The notes under the pieces are model-generated. The model searched no databases. It had not been told where the DNA came from and worked only from the letters and a program-made list of their open reading frames with translations. Shown here in pieces: positions 17,928-27,396 of a DNA stretch of 64,000 nucleotides. How positions within the stretch are numbered: the stretch's first letter is position 1; every line of letters begins with the position of its first letter. The stretch lies in the NCBI RefSeq assembly GCF_003202205.1, contig NZ_PDOG01000002.1:573810-637809 (forward strand). Direction: 5' to 3'. This stretch comes from Halomonas sp. LBP4 (GTDB lineage: Bacteria; Pseudomonadota; Gammaproteobacteria; Pseudomonadales; Halomonadaceae). The translations under genes were made by a program, and so were the position numbers.

Positions 17928-19646
17928 ATGACCGTCGAGACCGTCACCCCCAAGCGCCGTTTCCGCGGCAGGCCCCGTGGCCGTGATCTGCCCCCCGTCG
18001 CCCTGGCGGCGCTGCGCCAGCTGCTCGGCGACGAACGCAAGGATGCCGACCTGCGCCGCCGCGACCTGCTGATCGAACACCTGCATGCCATCCAGGATGC
18101 CCATGGTCACCTGTCGCTGGTGAACCTGCGGGCGCTGGCCGCCTACATGAACCTGCCGATGGCCGCGGTCTACGAGACCGCCACCTTCTATGCCCACTTC
18201 GACGTGGTCCACGACGACCAGACGCCACCGCCGGAGACGACGATCCGGGTCTGCGACTCGCTCTCCTGCCAGCTGGCCGGTGCCGCCACCCTCGAGGCCG
18301 AGCTCAAGGCGGGCGTCGACCCGGCCAGGGTGAGGGTGGTGCGCGCCCCCTGCATGGGGCGCTGCGAGACGGCGCCGGTGGTCGAGGTGGGGCACCACCA
18401 TGTGCTGTTCGCCACCCGCGAGGGCGTCGAGTCGGTGGTCGATACCGGCCACTTCCACCCCGAGGCGATCCTCTGGCAGCGCCTCGACGACTATCGCGAG
18501 ACGGGTGGCTACCGGCTGCTCGCCGACTGCCGCGCCGGCAGGGTGACGGTGGAGGCGCTGATGCAGTCCCTCGAGACCGCCAACCTGCGCGGCCTGGGCG
18601 GCGCCGGCTTCCCCACCTTCAAGAAGTGGCATTTCGTGCGCCAGGAGCCGGGGCCGCGCTACTGCGCCATCAACGCCGACGAGGGCGAGCCCGGTACCTT
18701 CAAGGACCGCTACTACCTGGAGCGCTCGCCGCACCGCTTCCTCGAGGGGGCCCTGGTCAGCGCCTGGGCGGTGGAGGCCGAGGCGCTCTACATCTACCTG
18801 CGTGACGAGTACCCCGGCCTGCACCGGGTGCTGCACGCGGCGATCGGCGAACTCGAGTCCGCCGGCCTGGTGCCGCCGGGCTACATCGTGCTGCGCCGGG
18901 GGGCCGGTGCCTATATCTGTGGCGAGGAGTCGGCGATGATCGAGTCGCTGGAGGGCAAGCCCGGCAAGCCGCGCCACCGCCCGCCCTTCGTCGCCCAGAA
19001 GGGGCTCTTCGACCGCCCGACCCTGGTCAACAACGTCGAGACCGTCTACTGGATCCCGCTGATCTGGGAGAAGGGGGCCGACTGGTTCGCCGGCCACGGC
19101 CGCCATGGCCGCAAGGGCCTGCGGAGCTTCTCGGTCTCCGGCCGGGTCAGTCGTCCGGGCGTGCACCTGGCGCCCGCCGGCATCACCCTCAACGAGCTGA
19201 TCGAGGAGTACTGCGGCGGCATGGCCGAGGGGCACCGGCTCGCCGGCTACCTGCCCGGCGGCGCCTCCGGGGGGATACTCCCGGCGAGCAAGGCCGATAT
19301 CCCGCTGGACTTCGACACCCTGCAGGCGGAGGGCTGCTTCATCGGCTCGGCCGCCATCATCGTCTTGTCCGACCAGGACGACCTGAGAGCGGTGGCCACC
19401 AACCTGCTGGCCTTCTTCGCCGACGAATCCTGCGGCCAGTGCACGCCGTGCCGGGTCGGTACCGAGAAGATGCTCACCCTGCTCGAGCGCGACGAGTGGC
19501 GGGTCGAGGAGCTCGAACGGCTGTCGCAGGTAATGATGGACGCCTCCATCTGTGGCCTGGGCCAGGCGGCGCCCAATCCTGTGCTGGGGTTGCTGCGGGA
19601 CTTCCGCGGTGAACTCGCCAGCCAGAACGTGATCGTGAAAGGGTAG
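17928..19646 (+). CDS. fdsB: NAD-dependent formate dehydrogenase beta subunit (fused NuoE/NuoF type)
   Basis: A 572-residue diaphorase subunit. Residues about 20-170 are NuoE/FdsG-like with a 2Fe-2S site (CDSLSC and CMGRC). Residues about 190-560 are NuoF/FdsB-like with the NADH/FMN motifs RGLGGAGFPTFKKW and GAYICGEESA and a 4Fe-4S motif ESCGQCTPCRVG. In Rhodobacter-type enzymes these are two proteins (FdsG and FdsB); the fusion and the length match the beta subunit of the Methylobacterium FDH1 type. It transfers electrons from the alpha subunit to NAD. The ATG at 17928 begins the frame after a weak ribosome-binding site. The alpha gene follows 11 bases later. Confidence 0.9.
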   Translation: MTVETVTPKRRFRGRPRGRDLPPVALAALRQLLGDERKDADLRRRDLLIEHLHAIQDAHGHLSLVNLRALAAYMNLPMAAVYETATFYAHFDVVHDDQTPPPETTIRVCDSLSCQLAGAATLEAELKAGVDPARVRVVRAPCMGRCETAPVVEVGHHHVLFATREGVESVVDTGHFHPEAILWQRLDDYRETGGYRLLADCRAGRVTVEALMQSLETANLRGLGGAGFPTFKKWHFVRQEPGPRYCAINADEGEPGTFKDRYYLERSPHRFLEGALVSAWAVEAEALYIYLRDEYPGLHRVLHAAIGELESAGLVPPGYIVLRRGAGAYICGEESAMIESLEGKPGKPRHRPPFVAQKGLFDRPTLVNNVETVYWIPLIWEKGADWFAGHGRHGRKGLRSFSVSGRVSRPGVHLAPAGITLNELIEEYCGGMAEGHRLAGYLPGGASGGILPASKADIPLDFDTLQAEGCFIGSAAIIVLSDQDDLRAVATNLLAFFADESCGQCTPCRVGTEKMLTLLERDEWRVEELERLSQVMMDASICGLGQAAPNPVLGLLRDFRGELASQNVIVKG

Positions 19647-19657
19647 GGAGGTAGACC

Positions 19658-22495
19658 ATGACACCAGAGACCTTCACCCTGACCCTGGATGGCGCCGAGG
19701 TGAGCGCTCACCCCGGCGAGACCCTGTGGCAGGTGGCCAAGCGCACCGGCGAGACCATTCCCCACCTCTGCTTCAAGGATGCCCCCGGCTATCGCAGCGA
19801 CGGTAACTGCCGCGCCTGCATGGTGGAGATCGAGGGCGAACGCGTGCTGGCGGCGAGCTGCCTGCGCGAGGCGACCCCCGGCATGGTGGTCAGGAGCGCC
19901 ACCTCCGAGCGGGCCCGGGTGTCCCGCGAAGGGGTGATGGAGCTGCTGATTGCCGACCAGCCCGACCGCGATGACAGCCCCGACCGCTCGAGCCACTTCT
20001 GGGCCATGGCCGATCGACTGGCCATCGACGCCACCGCGGTGCGCGAGCGGCTCCCGGCGCGGGCCGAGCGAGAGGCGCCCACCGTCCACCATGTGGCCCC
20101 CCGTAAGGGCTCACTCACCCATGACACCACGCATTCGGCGATGAACGTCAACCTCGATGCCTGCATCGAGTGCAACCTCTGCGTACGCGCCTGCCGCGAG
20201 GTCCAGGGCAACGACGTCATTGGCCTGGCCCATCGCGGCGCCGCCTCGAAGGTCGTCTTCGACTTCGACGACCCCATGGGCGAGAGCACCTGCGTGGCCT
20301 GCGGCGAGTGCGTCCAGGCCTGTCCTACCGGGGCGCTGATGCCGGCGACCCTGATCGACGCCGCGGGTCGCGGCGACTCCAAGGCGGCCGATCGCACCGT
20401 CGACTCGGTCTGTCCCTACTGCGGGGTGGGCTGCCAGCTCACCTACCACATCAAGGACGACCGGATCCTGTTCGTCGAGGGGCGCGACGGGCCGTCGAAC
20501 CAGAACCGGCTGTGCGTCAAGGGGCGCTTCGGCTACGACTACCCCAACCACCCCTCGCGGATCACCAGGCCGCTGATCCGCAGGCCGGGGGTGCCCAAGG
20601 GGCTCGACCCCGGCTTCGACCCGCTCGCGCCGCTGACCCATTTCCGCGAGGCGAGCTGGGAGGAGGCGCTGGATGTCGCCGCCCAGGGGCTCGTCGACCT
20701 CAAGGCGGCCCACGGGCCCGATGCCCTGGCCGGCTTCGGCAGCGCCAAGTGCTCCAACGAGGAGGCCTGGCTGTTCCAGAAGCTGGTGCGCACCGGCTTT
20801 GGCTCCAACCATGTCGACCACTGCACCCGGCTGTGTCACGCCAGCTCGGTGGCGGCGCTGATGGAGTGCATCGGCTCGGGGGCGGTGACGGCTTCCTTCA
20901 TGCAGGCGCTGCAGTCCGACGTGGTGATCCTCACCGGCTGCAACCCGGCGATCAACCACCCGGTGGCGGCCACCTACTTCAAGCAGGCGGCGCGCAATGG
21001 CACCAAGCTGATCATCCTCGATCCCCGTGGCCAGGCGCTGGACGCCTATGCCCACCGCAGCGTGCGCTTCACCCCTGGTGGCGACGTCTCGCTCTACAAT
21101 GCCATGCTCAACGTGATCGTCAGCGAGGAGCTCTACGATCAGGACTACATCGACGCCCACACCGAGGGCTTCGAGGCGCTCAAGACCCATGTGCGCGACC
21201 TGACCCCCGAGGCCATGTCGCCCGCCTGCGGCGTCGCGCCGGCGCTGATTCGCGAGATCGCCCGACTCTACGCCACCGCCGACAAGGCGATGATCTTCTG
21301 GGGCATGGGCATCTCCCAGCACGTCCACGGCACCGACAACGCGCGCTGCCTGATCTCGCTGGCGCTGGCCTGCGGCCAGATCGGCCGCCCCGGCACCGGC
21401 CTGCACCCGCTGCGTGGCCAGAACAACGTCCAGGGGGCCTCGGACGCCGGCCTGATCCCCATGGTGCTGCCCGACTACCAGCCGGTGACCGACGCCCAGG
21501 TGCGTGCCGCCTTCGAGGAGCTGTGGAACACGCCGCTCGACGAGACGCCGGGGCTCACCGTGGTGGAGATCATGGATGCCATCCATGCCGGCACCATCAA
21601 GGGGATGTACATCCAGGGCGAGAACCCGGCGATGTCCGACCCGGACCTCGAGCACGCCCGTCAGGCGCTCGGCGAGCTCGAGCACCTGGTGGTGCAGGAC
21701 CTGTTCGTCACCGAGACCGCCCAGTTCGCCGACGTGATCCTGCCGGCCTCGGCCTGGGCGGAGAAGGATGGCAGCGTCACCAACACCAACCGCCAGGTGC
21801 AACTGGGCCGTGCCGCCGTGCCGTTGCCCGGTGAGGCGAAGCCCGACTGGTGGATCATCCAGGAGATCGCCAACCGCTTCGGCCTGGGCTGGCACTACGC
21901 CCACCCCCGCGAGGTGTTCGCCGAGATGAAGCAGGGCATGCCGTCGCTCGACCACATCACCTGGGAGCGCCTGGAGCGGGAGAGTTCGGTGATCTATCCC
22001 TGTCCGGCCGACGACGCGCCTGGCGCGGACGTGGTGTTCAGCGATGCCTTCCCCACCGGGAGCGGGCGGGCGAAGTTCGCCCCGACCCGGCCGCTGCCGC
22101 CGGACGAGCCCATCGACGGCGACTACCCCACGGTGCTCATCACCGGGCGCCAGCTTGAACACTGGCACACCGGCTCCATGACCCGCCGTTCCCTGGTACT
22201 CGACGACCTCGAGCCCGAGGCGGTGGCGAGCCTCGCCCCGGCGGAGCTGGTGCGCCTGCGCATGGCGCCGGGCGAGCCGATCACCATCACCACCCGGCGC
22301 GGGGCCATCACCCTGAAGACGCGGGTCGACCCGCTGATGTCGGAGGGGATGGTGTTCGTGCCCTTCTGCTATGTGGAGGCGGCGGCCAACATCTTGACCA
22401 ACCCGGCGCTGGACCCCGATGGCAAGATCCCGGAGTTCAAGTATGCCGCCTGCCGCCTCGGCCGTGCGGAAGCGGCGCTGGCGGAGAGCGAATGA
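19658..22495 (+). CDS. fdsA: NAD-dependent formate dehydrogenase alpha subunit (molybdenum/tungsten)
   Basis: A 945-residue catalytic subunit oxidising formate to CO2. The order is an N-terminal 2Fe-2S ferredoxin domain (about 1-85, with CFKD and NCRACMVE), a NuoG-type cluster region, two 4Fe-4S motifs (CIECNLCVRAC, CVACGECVQAC), a further cluster motif CPYCGVGC, and the molybdopterin-dinucleotide domain. The metal ligand is an ordinary cysteine (Cys393 in HCTRLCHASS), not selenocysteine. The dinucleotide-binding C-terminal domain is at about residues 820-940. The start has GGGAGGT upstream. Whether Mo or W is used cannot be told. It is cytoplasmic and disposes of formate from formaldehyde oxidation and PurU. 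Confidence 0.94.
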   Translation: MTPETFTLTLDGAEVSAHPGETLWQVAKRTGETIPHLCFKDAPGYRSDGNCRACMVEIEGERVLAASCLREATPGMVVRSATSERARVSREGVMELLIADQPDRDDSPDRSSHFWAMADRLAIDATAVRERLPARAEREAPTVHHVAPRKGSLTHDTTHSAMNVNLDACIECNLCVRACREVQGNDVIGLAHRGAASKVVFDFDDPMGESTCVACGECVQACPTGALMPATLIDAAGRGDSKAADRTVDSVCPYCGVGCQLTYHIKDDRILFVEGRDGPSNQNRLCVKGRFGYDYPNHPSRITRPLIRRPGVPKGLDPGFDPLAPLTHFREASWEEALDVAAQGLVDLKAAHGPDALAGFGSAKCSNEEAWLFQKLVRTGFGSNHVDHCTRLCHASSVAALMECIGSGAVTASFMQALQSDVVILTGCNPAINHPVAATYFKQAARNGTKLIILDPRGQALDAYAHRSVRFTPGGDVSLYNAMLNVIVSEELYDQDYIDAHTEGFEALKTHVRDLTPEAMSPACGVAPALIREIARLYATADKAMIFWGMGISQHVHGTDNARCLISLALACGQIGRPGTGLHPLRGQNNVQGASDAGLIPMVLPDYQPVTDAQVRAAFEELWNTPLDETPGLTVVEIMDAIHAGTIKGMYIQGENPAMSDPDLEHARQALGELEHLVVQDLFVTETAQFADVILPASAWAEKDGSVTNTNRQVQLGRAAVPLPGEAKPDWWIIQEIANRFGLGWHYAHPREVFAEMKQGMPSLDHITWERLERESSVIYPCPADDAPGADVVFSDAFPTGSGRAKFAPTRPLPPDEPIDGDYPTVLITGRQLEHWHTGSMTRRSLVLDDLEPEAVASLAPAELVRLRMAPGEPITITTRRGAITLKTRVDPLMSEGMVFVPFCYVEAAANILTNPALDPDGKIPEFKYAACRLGRAEAALAESE

Positions 22496-22550
22496 GCAAT
22501 CGTGTCATGTCAAGGAAACGGCAAGCCAAGAGCAGCAGGAGGGCAGACCC

Positions 22551-22790
22551 ATGATGATCGTCGACCTGATCGATGGTGATGATTTCCGCAACCGCCTGGT
22601 GGCGCTCGGCATCCGCATTCCCGAGGGGGCCTGCCCGGAGACCAGCGCCCGCATGGCACTGCTCAAGCATGCCGAGGTGGGAGTGCCCGGGTTGCAGGAG
22701 CTGGTGCAGGAGCTCCGCGAGCAGACCAATATCATGCTGCCCTCGGTGCGGGCGGCGCTGGAGCGGTTCCTTCTGCCGGCCTTGCGATAG
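22551..22790 (+). CDS. fdsD: Formate dehydrogenase delta subunit
   Basis: A 79-residue FdsD-like accessory subunit (MMIVDLI, ARMALLKHAEVGVPGLQ, a helical C-terminus). FdsD is found in soluble NAD-linked formate dehydrogenases, where it supports assembly or stability. It begins 55 bases after the alpha subunit with GCAGGAGGG upstream and is followed by a strong terminator, so it closes the operon. The chaperone FdsC/FdhD is not within this window. Confidence 0.8.
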   Translation: MMIVDLIDGDDFRNRLVALGIRIPEGACPETSARMALLKHAEVGVPGLQELVQELREQTNIMLPSVRAALERFLLPALR

Positions 22791-22814
22791 CGGAACCGAG
22801 CCTGAAGACCGAGA

Positions 22815-22849
22815 CGCCCCCGGATCGAGAGATCCGGGGGCGCTTGTTT
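22815..22849 (+). terminator. Rho-independent terminator of the formate dehydrogenase operon
   Basis: CGCCCCCGGATC (22815-22826) and GATCCGGGGGCG (22831-22842) form a 12-bp perfect stem with loop GAGA, followed by CTTGTTT. Confidence 0.88.
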
Positions 22850-22935
22850 CAGAGGGCGAGTCCCTCATGGACGGCGGCATGGACATGGCGGCTGGCCACG
22901 GCGTCGGGCTCTGGTCATTGTCGAGGCCGAAACGG

Positions 22936-22961
22936 CGGGGCCCGCGCGATGGCGGGCCCCG
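22936..22961 (-). terminator. Terminator of gbcA
   Basis: CGGGGCCCGC and GCGGGCCCCG pair perfectly over 10 bp with a six-base loop, 25 bases past the gbcA stop. On the minus strand a short CGTTTC follows. Confidence 0.72.
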
Positions 22962-22985
22962 TCGGGTATGGCGGAAGGCTTAGGC

Positions 22986-24272
22986 TTAGCTGCGGACCAC
23001 CTGCAGGCTCGGGACGCTATGCCCCAGGTTCTCCTGCATCCGCTCGCTGTACCAGTTGATGAAGTCGATCACCCCGAACTCGTAGGTCTCGGAGTAGGGG
23101 CCGGGCTCGTAGGCCTTGGAGTTGATGCCGCGCTGATTCTCCTCGGCCAGGCGACGGTCCTGGTCGTTGGTGGCATCCCACACCCGGCGCATGGTCTCGG
23201 TGTGGTAATCGACCCCCTCCACGGCGTCCTTGTGCACCAGCCACTTGGTGGTCACCAGGGTCTGCTGGGGGCCCAGCGGCAGCACGCGGAAGACGATGGC
23301 GTGGTCGCCCATGAAGTGGTTCCAGGAGTTGGGCAGGTGCAGGATGCGCAGCGAACCCATGTCGGGGCTTTCGAGCCGGCCCATCAGCTTGTTGCACGCC
23401 GGCTGGCCATCCATGGTCATGGAGACGATGCCGTTGAGCAGCGGCGTGCGGGTCAGGCGGTTGCGCTTGCCGAAGCGCTTGAGTTGCCAGGGCACCCGCT
23501 GGTCGTCCCACTCGCTCTGCTTCTTCGCCACCAGCGCCTTGTAGGCGGGCGTGGCCCGCGGGTCATCGGTATCATCGAATTCCTGCAGGGAGTTGAGCAG
23601 TTCCGGATGGGCGCCGTTGCAGTGGTAGCACTCGCGGTTGTTCTCGATGACCAGCTTCCAGTTGGCCTGCTCGACGATGGAGGACTCCACCGCCACCTTG
23701 ACGTTGGCCATGTCGTAGGGCTTGAGGTAGTGCTCGAGGGTCTCCAGGAAGTCGTCGAGGGCCGGCGGTTGCTCGGCGAGGCTGACGAAGATGAAGCCGC
23801 CCGCCGTGCGCACGTGTACCGGCTTCAGTCCGTAGGCATTCAGATCGAAATTCTCGCCCATGTCGCTGCCGGCGAACAGCAGCCGGCCGTCGAGCTCGTA
23901 GGTCCACTGGTGGTAGGGGCAGACCAGCTTGGCGACCTTGCCCTTGTCGCTGACGCACAGCCGCGAGCCGCGGTGGCGGCAGACGTTGTGGAAACCGTGC
24001 ACCGCCCCGTCGTTGCCGCGCACCAGGATCACCGGGTTGTCGCCGATCTCCAGGGTCATGTAGTTGCCCTTGGCGGGGATCTCGCAGGTCATGCCGGCGA
24101 ACAGCCATTCCTTGCCGAAGATCTCCTGCATGTCCAGGGCGAACAGCCGGGCGTCGTTGTAGAAGGGCTGGGGCAGCGAGAAGTTTCGCGCGCGACTGGC
24201 AAGCATGGCACTGGTGGCCTCGCGTGCCGGGGCCAGGTCATCGTCCAGGTAGAGGTGGGAAATCGGATCCAT
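22986..24272 (-). CDS. gbcA: Glycine betaine monooxygenase, Rieske oxygenase subunit GbcA
   Basis: A 428-residue ring-hydroxylating-type oxygenase that removes a methyl group from glycine betaine as formaldehyde, giving dimethylglycine. The Rieske 2Fe-2S ligands are Cys98-x-His100 and Cys118-xx-His121 (VCRHRG and CPYHQWTY). The mononuclear iron site is in ENNRECYHCNGAHPE (His217, His222). The length fits GbcA. The ATG at 24272 (MDPISHLYLD) is chosen because GAGGAAG lies upstream; the longer frame has no support. It is transcribed divergently from gbcB across a 343-base control region, the same arrangement as in pseudomonads. O2 and electrons from GbcB are needed. Confidence 0.95.
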   Translation of the reverse strand: MDPISHLYLDDDLAPAREATSAMLASRARNFSLPQPFYNDARLFALDMQEIFGKEWLFAGMTCEIPAKGNYMTLEIGDNPVILVRGNDGAVHGFHNVCRHRGSRLCVSDKGKVAKLVCPYHQWTYELDGRLLFAGSDMGENFDLNAYGLKPVHVRTAGGFIFVSLAEQPPALDDFLETLEHYLKPYDMANVKVAVESSIVEQANWKLVIENNRECYHCNGAHPELLNSLQEFDDTDDPRATPAYKALVAKKQSEWDDQRVPWQLKRFGKRNRLTRTPLLNGIVSMTMDGQPACNKLMGRLESPDMGSLRILHLPNSWNHFMGDHAIVFRVLPLGPQQTLVTTKWLVHKDAVEGVDYHTETMRRVWDATNDQDRRLAEENQRGINSKAYEPGPYSETYEFGVIDFINWYSERMQENLGHSVPSLQVVRS

Positions 24273-24615
24273 GGAAACACTTCCTCGTGCAGGCCGCGCG
24301 TGCGGCATCGGGCGGATTATCGGTGTTGTGAGAGGGGTGGCGTCGTGTGATGGACCGCACACGCCAGTCGCGGTGTTGGCTGAAAACAGGGCGAGTGTGG
24401 ATCAGCCGGCGAGGGCAGAGTTGTCTGCCGGCGACAGGCGTCGATGCAGGGGCGACGTCCGGATCATGAAAAAGGGCGACGAGTGGAAATCACGGGCATG
24501 CCCGTGTCGCTGACAGACAAGTGGGGGCGCCATCGACTGGCGCAGAATTCCGCCCAACGACAAGCGGTCGCACCGCGGTCGGACCCTCCCATGGTGCAGC
24601 CCAGGCGACACGAAC
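24273..24615. promoter_or_regulatory. Divergent gbcA/gbcB control region with candidate GbdR operator
   Basis: The 343 bases contain no gene. TGCCGGCGAC (24426-24435) and TGCAGGGGCGAC (24445-24456) carry the hexamer GGCGAC twice in direct orientation, 21 bp apart, two helical turns. AraC-family activators typically bind such spaced direct half-sites. That GbdR binds here is inferred from the role of the flanking genes, not shown. Confidence 0.45.
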
Positions 24616-25722
24616 ATGACAATGAACTTCCTCAACCCCGTCACGACCCAGACCTGGACCAACGGCCGCCATGCGGTGCGCTGTGTCAAGGTGATCCAGG
24701 AGACCTGGGACGTGCGCACCTTCTGCTTCATGGCCGAGCAGCCGGTGCTGTTCTTCTTCAAGCCAGGCCAGTTCGTGACCCTGGAGCTGGAGATCGACGG
24801 CGAGCCGATCATGCGCTCCTACACCATCTCCAGCTCGCCCTCGGTGCCCTACAGCTTCTCGATCACCGTAAAGCGGGTGCCCGGCGGCAAGGTTTCCAAC
24901 TGGCTCCACGACAATCTCAAGTTGGGTGACGAGCTGGCGGTGCACGGGCCGGTGGGCAACTTCAATGCCATCGACTACCCGGCGGATAAGATCCTGATGC
25001 TCTCCGGCGGCGTGGGCATTACCCCCTTGATGTCCATGGCGCGCTGGTTCTTCGATACCAATTCTGCCGTGGATATCGAGTTCGTGCACAGTGCCCGCAC
25101 GCCCCGGGACATCATCTTCCACCGCGAGCTGGAGCACATCTTCTCGCGGATCCCTGAATTCAAGCTGCATATCGTCTGCGAGCACAGCGACGAGCTGGGC
25201 GAGGCCTGGGCCGGCTTCCGTGGCTACCTCAGCCAGCAGATGCTGGAGCTGATGGCGCCGGATTTTCTGGAGCGTGAGATCTTCTGCTGTGGCCCCACGC
25301 CCTACATGAACGCCGTCAAGAACCTGCTCAAGAACAACGGCTTCGACATGAGCCACTACCATGAGGAGTCCTTCGGTGCCACGCCGGTCGAGGTGCAGGA
25401 GGAGGTGCTGGAGCATGCCGAGCAGGCCGAGGCTGAGGCCGAGGAGTTCGACGCGGCCGACTTGATCAGCGTCGAGTTCAGCACCACCGGCAAGAGTGTA
25501 CGCATCCAGCCCGGCGAGACGGTGCACTCGGCGGCGGCCAAGCTGGGGCTGCATATCCCCAAGGCGTGCGGCATGGGCATCTGCGGCACCTGCCGGGTAC
25601 CGCTGGCCTCGGGCCAGGTCGACATGGAGCACAACGGCGGCATCACCGACGAGGACGTCGCCGAGGGCTATATCCTCTCCTGCTGTAGCAAGCCGTTGGG
25701 CGACGTGGTGGTGGAGTACTGA
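24616..25722 (+). CDS. gbcB: Glycine betaine monooxygenase reductase subunit GbcB
   Basis: A 368-residue flavin/iron-sulfur reductase supplying GbcA with electrons from NAD(P)H. The FAD domain has MRSYTISSSPS at about residues 66-76. The nucleotide-binding part has LSGGVGITPLMSM (about 129-141) and FCCGPTPYM (about 223-231). The plant-type 2Fe-2S domain has Cys318, Cys323 and Cys326 in ACGMGICGTC, with a fourth ligand near Cys356. The linker at residues 255-282 is unusually acidic (Glu/Ala-rich), as halophile proteins often are. It is divergent from gbcA and ends before a long terminator. Confidence 0.95.
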   Translation: MTMNFLNPVTTQTWTNGRHAVRCVKVIQETWDVRTFCFMAEQPVLFFFKPGQFVTLELEIDGEPIMRSYTISSSPSVPYSFSITVKRVPGGKVSNWLHDNLKLGDELAVHGPVGNFNAIDYPADKILMLSGGVGITPLMSMARWFFDTNSAVDIEFVHSARTPRDIIFHRELEHIFSRIPEFKLHIVCEHSDELGEAWAGFRGYLSQQMLELMAPDFLEREIFCCGPTPYMNAVKNLLKNNGFDMSHYHEESFGATPVEVQEEVLEHAEQAEAEAEEFDAADLISVEFSTTGKSVRIQPGETVHSAAAKLGLHIPKACGMGICGTCRVPLASGQVDMEHNGGITDEDVAEGYILSCCSKPLGDVVVEY

Positions 25723-26060
25723 AGGACTCGCTGGCCCTCGCCTTTGCGTGCCCCTTTACGCCCAGAGGCGAGGGCATGCACGCCTGATATCCGTGAGGAG
25801 AGGACGCTTCGGCAACCGGCGTGCCCCGGAGGGAGGAAGTCCGGGGCACGCCGGTTGCCTTTAGTTTGCGGCCTCGGGTTTCATCCGTCCGATGGGACGG
25901 GCACCCATCCGAACCGGATGTCGGAAAGACGACAGCGATGTCGCAAACGCATCGAGTCGTGACGCTTGCAAGCAGCATGGTATCTCGACCGCGGGGATAC
26001 CATCGCGGCAGGTGAACGCACCCAATGATCTCGTCAACGACAACAAGCCGGAGCCCCGAG
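25723..26060. promoter_or_regulatory. gbcB-glyA intergenic region with terminator and direct repeats
   Basis: After the gbcB terminator (25811-25867), GATGTCG occurs at 25917-25923 and again at 25937-25943. Each is followed by a base and then AAA, in direct orientation 20 bp apart, about 120 bases before the glyA start. This could be an activator site for the glyA-soxBDAG operon. No gene is seen in this stretch. Confidence 0.38.
25811..25867 (+). terminator. Strong rho-independent terminator after gbcB
   Basis: A perfect 20-bp stem (25811-25830 with 25840-25859) and a nine-base loop, followed by TTTAGTTT. It lies between gbcB and the glyA-sox operon. Confidence 0.93.
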
Positions 26061-27380
26061 ATGACCGACCGTGAAGGATACCGCCCCCAGGCCGCCCTGG
26101 ACGCCTATGACCCCGCCCTAGCCAGCGCCATCGCCGACGAGGCGGTGCGCCAGGAGGCCCATATCGAACTGATCGCCTCCGAGAACTATGCCAGCCGGCA
26201 CGTGATGGCGGCCCAGGGCTCCCAGTTGACCAACAAGTATGCCGAGGGCTATCCCGGCAAGCGCTACTACGGCGGCTGCGAGCACGTCGACGTGGTCGAG
26301 CGTCTGGCCATCGAGCGCGCCTGCGACCTGTTCGGCGCCGACTACGCCAACGTCCAGCCCCACTCCGGCGCCCAGGCCAATGCCGCGGCCTTCATGGCCC
26401 TGGTCAGCCCGGGCGACACCGTGCTGGGCATGAGCCTGGCCCACGGCGGCCACCTGACCCACGGGGCGGCGCCGAATTTCTCCGGCAAGCACTATCACGC
26501 CGTGCAGTACGGCCTGAACCCGGAGACCGGCGAGATCGACTACGCCGAGGTAGAGCGTCTGGCACGTGAGCATCGTCCCAAGATGATCATCGCCGGTTTC
26601 TCCGCCTATTCGCGGGTGGTCGACTGGCGGCGCTTCCGCACCATCGCCGACGAGGTCGGCGCCTGGCTGCTGGTCGATATGGCTCATGTGGCAGGGCTCG
26701 TGGCGGCCGGGTTGTATCCGAGCCCGCTGCCCCACGCCCATGTGGTCACCACCACCACTCACAAGACCCTGCGCGGCCCGCGCGGTGGCCTGATCCTCTC
26801 GGCCCACGGCGACGAGGGGCTGTACAAGAAGCTCAACGGGGCGGTCTTCCCGGGCCAGCAGGGCGGCCCGCTGATGCACGTGATCGCCGCCAAGGCGGTG
26901 GCCTTCAAGGAGGCCATGAGCCAGGACTTCGTGCGCTACCAGCAGCGGGTGATCGACAACGCCCGCGCCATGGCCAGGGTGTTCGTCGACCGAGGCTATG
27001 ACGTGGTCTCCGGCGGTACCGACGACCATCTGTTCCTGGTCTCGCTGATCCGCCAGGGCGTGACCGGCAAGGACGCCGATGCGGCCCTGGGACGGGCGCA
27101 CATCACCGTCAACAAGAACGCCGTGCCCAACGATCCCCAGAGCCCCTTCGTGACCTCGGGACTGCGCCTGGGTACCCCGGCGGTGACCACCCGCGGCTTC
27201 GGCGTCGAGGAGTGCTCCGAGTTGGCCGGCTGGATCTGCGACATCCTCGACGTGCTGGCCGAGCAGGGCAACTGCGAGGCCGTGGAAGCCGAGGTGCACG
27301 AGAAGGTCGAGGCGCTCTGCGCGCGCTATCCGGTATACGGTGACGCCGCCTCGCTGGCGCACGAGACATCCATCGCCTGA
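26061..27380 (+). CDS. glyA: Serine hydroxymethyltransferase of the sarcosine operon
   Basis: A 439-residue PLP enzyme interconverting glycine plus 5,10-methylene-tetrahydrofolate with serine. The PLP lysine is in [14 protein letters not shown] (Lys235); LIASENYAS and the N-terminal [13 protein letters not shown] motif are typical. It leads the glyA-soxBDAG-purU cluster. The sarcosine oxidase makes glycine and methylene-tetrahydrofolate, and this enzyme turns both into serine, closing the betaine pathway. It is probably a pathway-dedicated second copy; the housekeeping glyA would lie elsewhere. The ATG at 26061 with CCGGAG upstream is preferred over the earlier in-frame ATG at 26025. Confidence 0.95.
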   Translation: MTDREGYRPQAALDAYDPALASAIADEAVRQEAHIELIASENYASRHVMAAQGSQLTNKYAEGYPGKRYYGGCEHVDVVERLAIERACDLFGADYANVQPHSGAQANAAAFMALVSPGDTVLGMSLAHGGHLTHGAAPNFSGKHYHAVQYGLNPETGEIDYAEVERLAREHRPKMIIAGFSAYSRVVDWRRFRTIADEVGAWLLVDMAHVAGLVAAGLYPSPLPHAHVVTTTTHKTLRGPRGGLILSAHGDEGLYKKLNGAVFPGQQGGPLMHVIAAKAVAFKEAMSQDFVRYQQRVIDNARAMARVFVDRGYDVVSGGTDDHLFLVSLIRQGVTGKDADAALGRAHITVNKNAVPNDPQSPFVTSGLRLGTPAVTTRGFGVEECSELAGWICDILDVLAEQGNCEAVEAEVHEKVEALCARYPVYGDAASLAHETSIA

Positions 27381-27396
27381 ACCCGTTCGTCGGGGT

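Noticed and set aside
20819..20836. Possible selenocysteine at the formate dehydrogenase active site
   Set aside because: The codon at the metal-ligand position is TGT (Cys393), and no in-frame TGA occurs in the gene.
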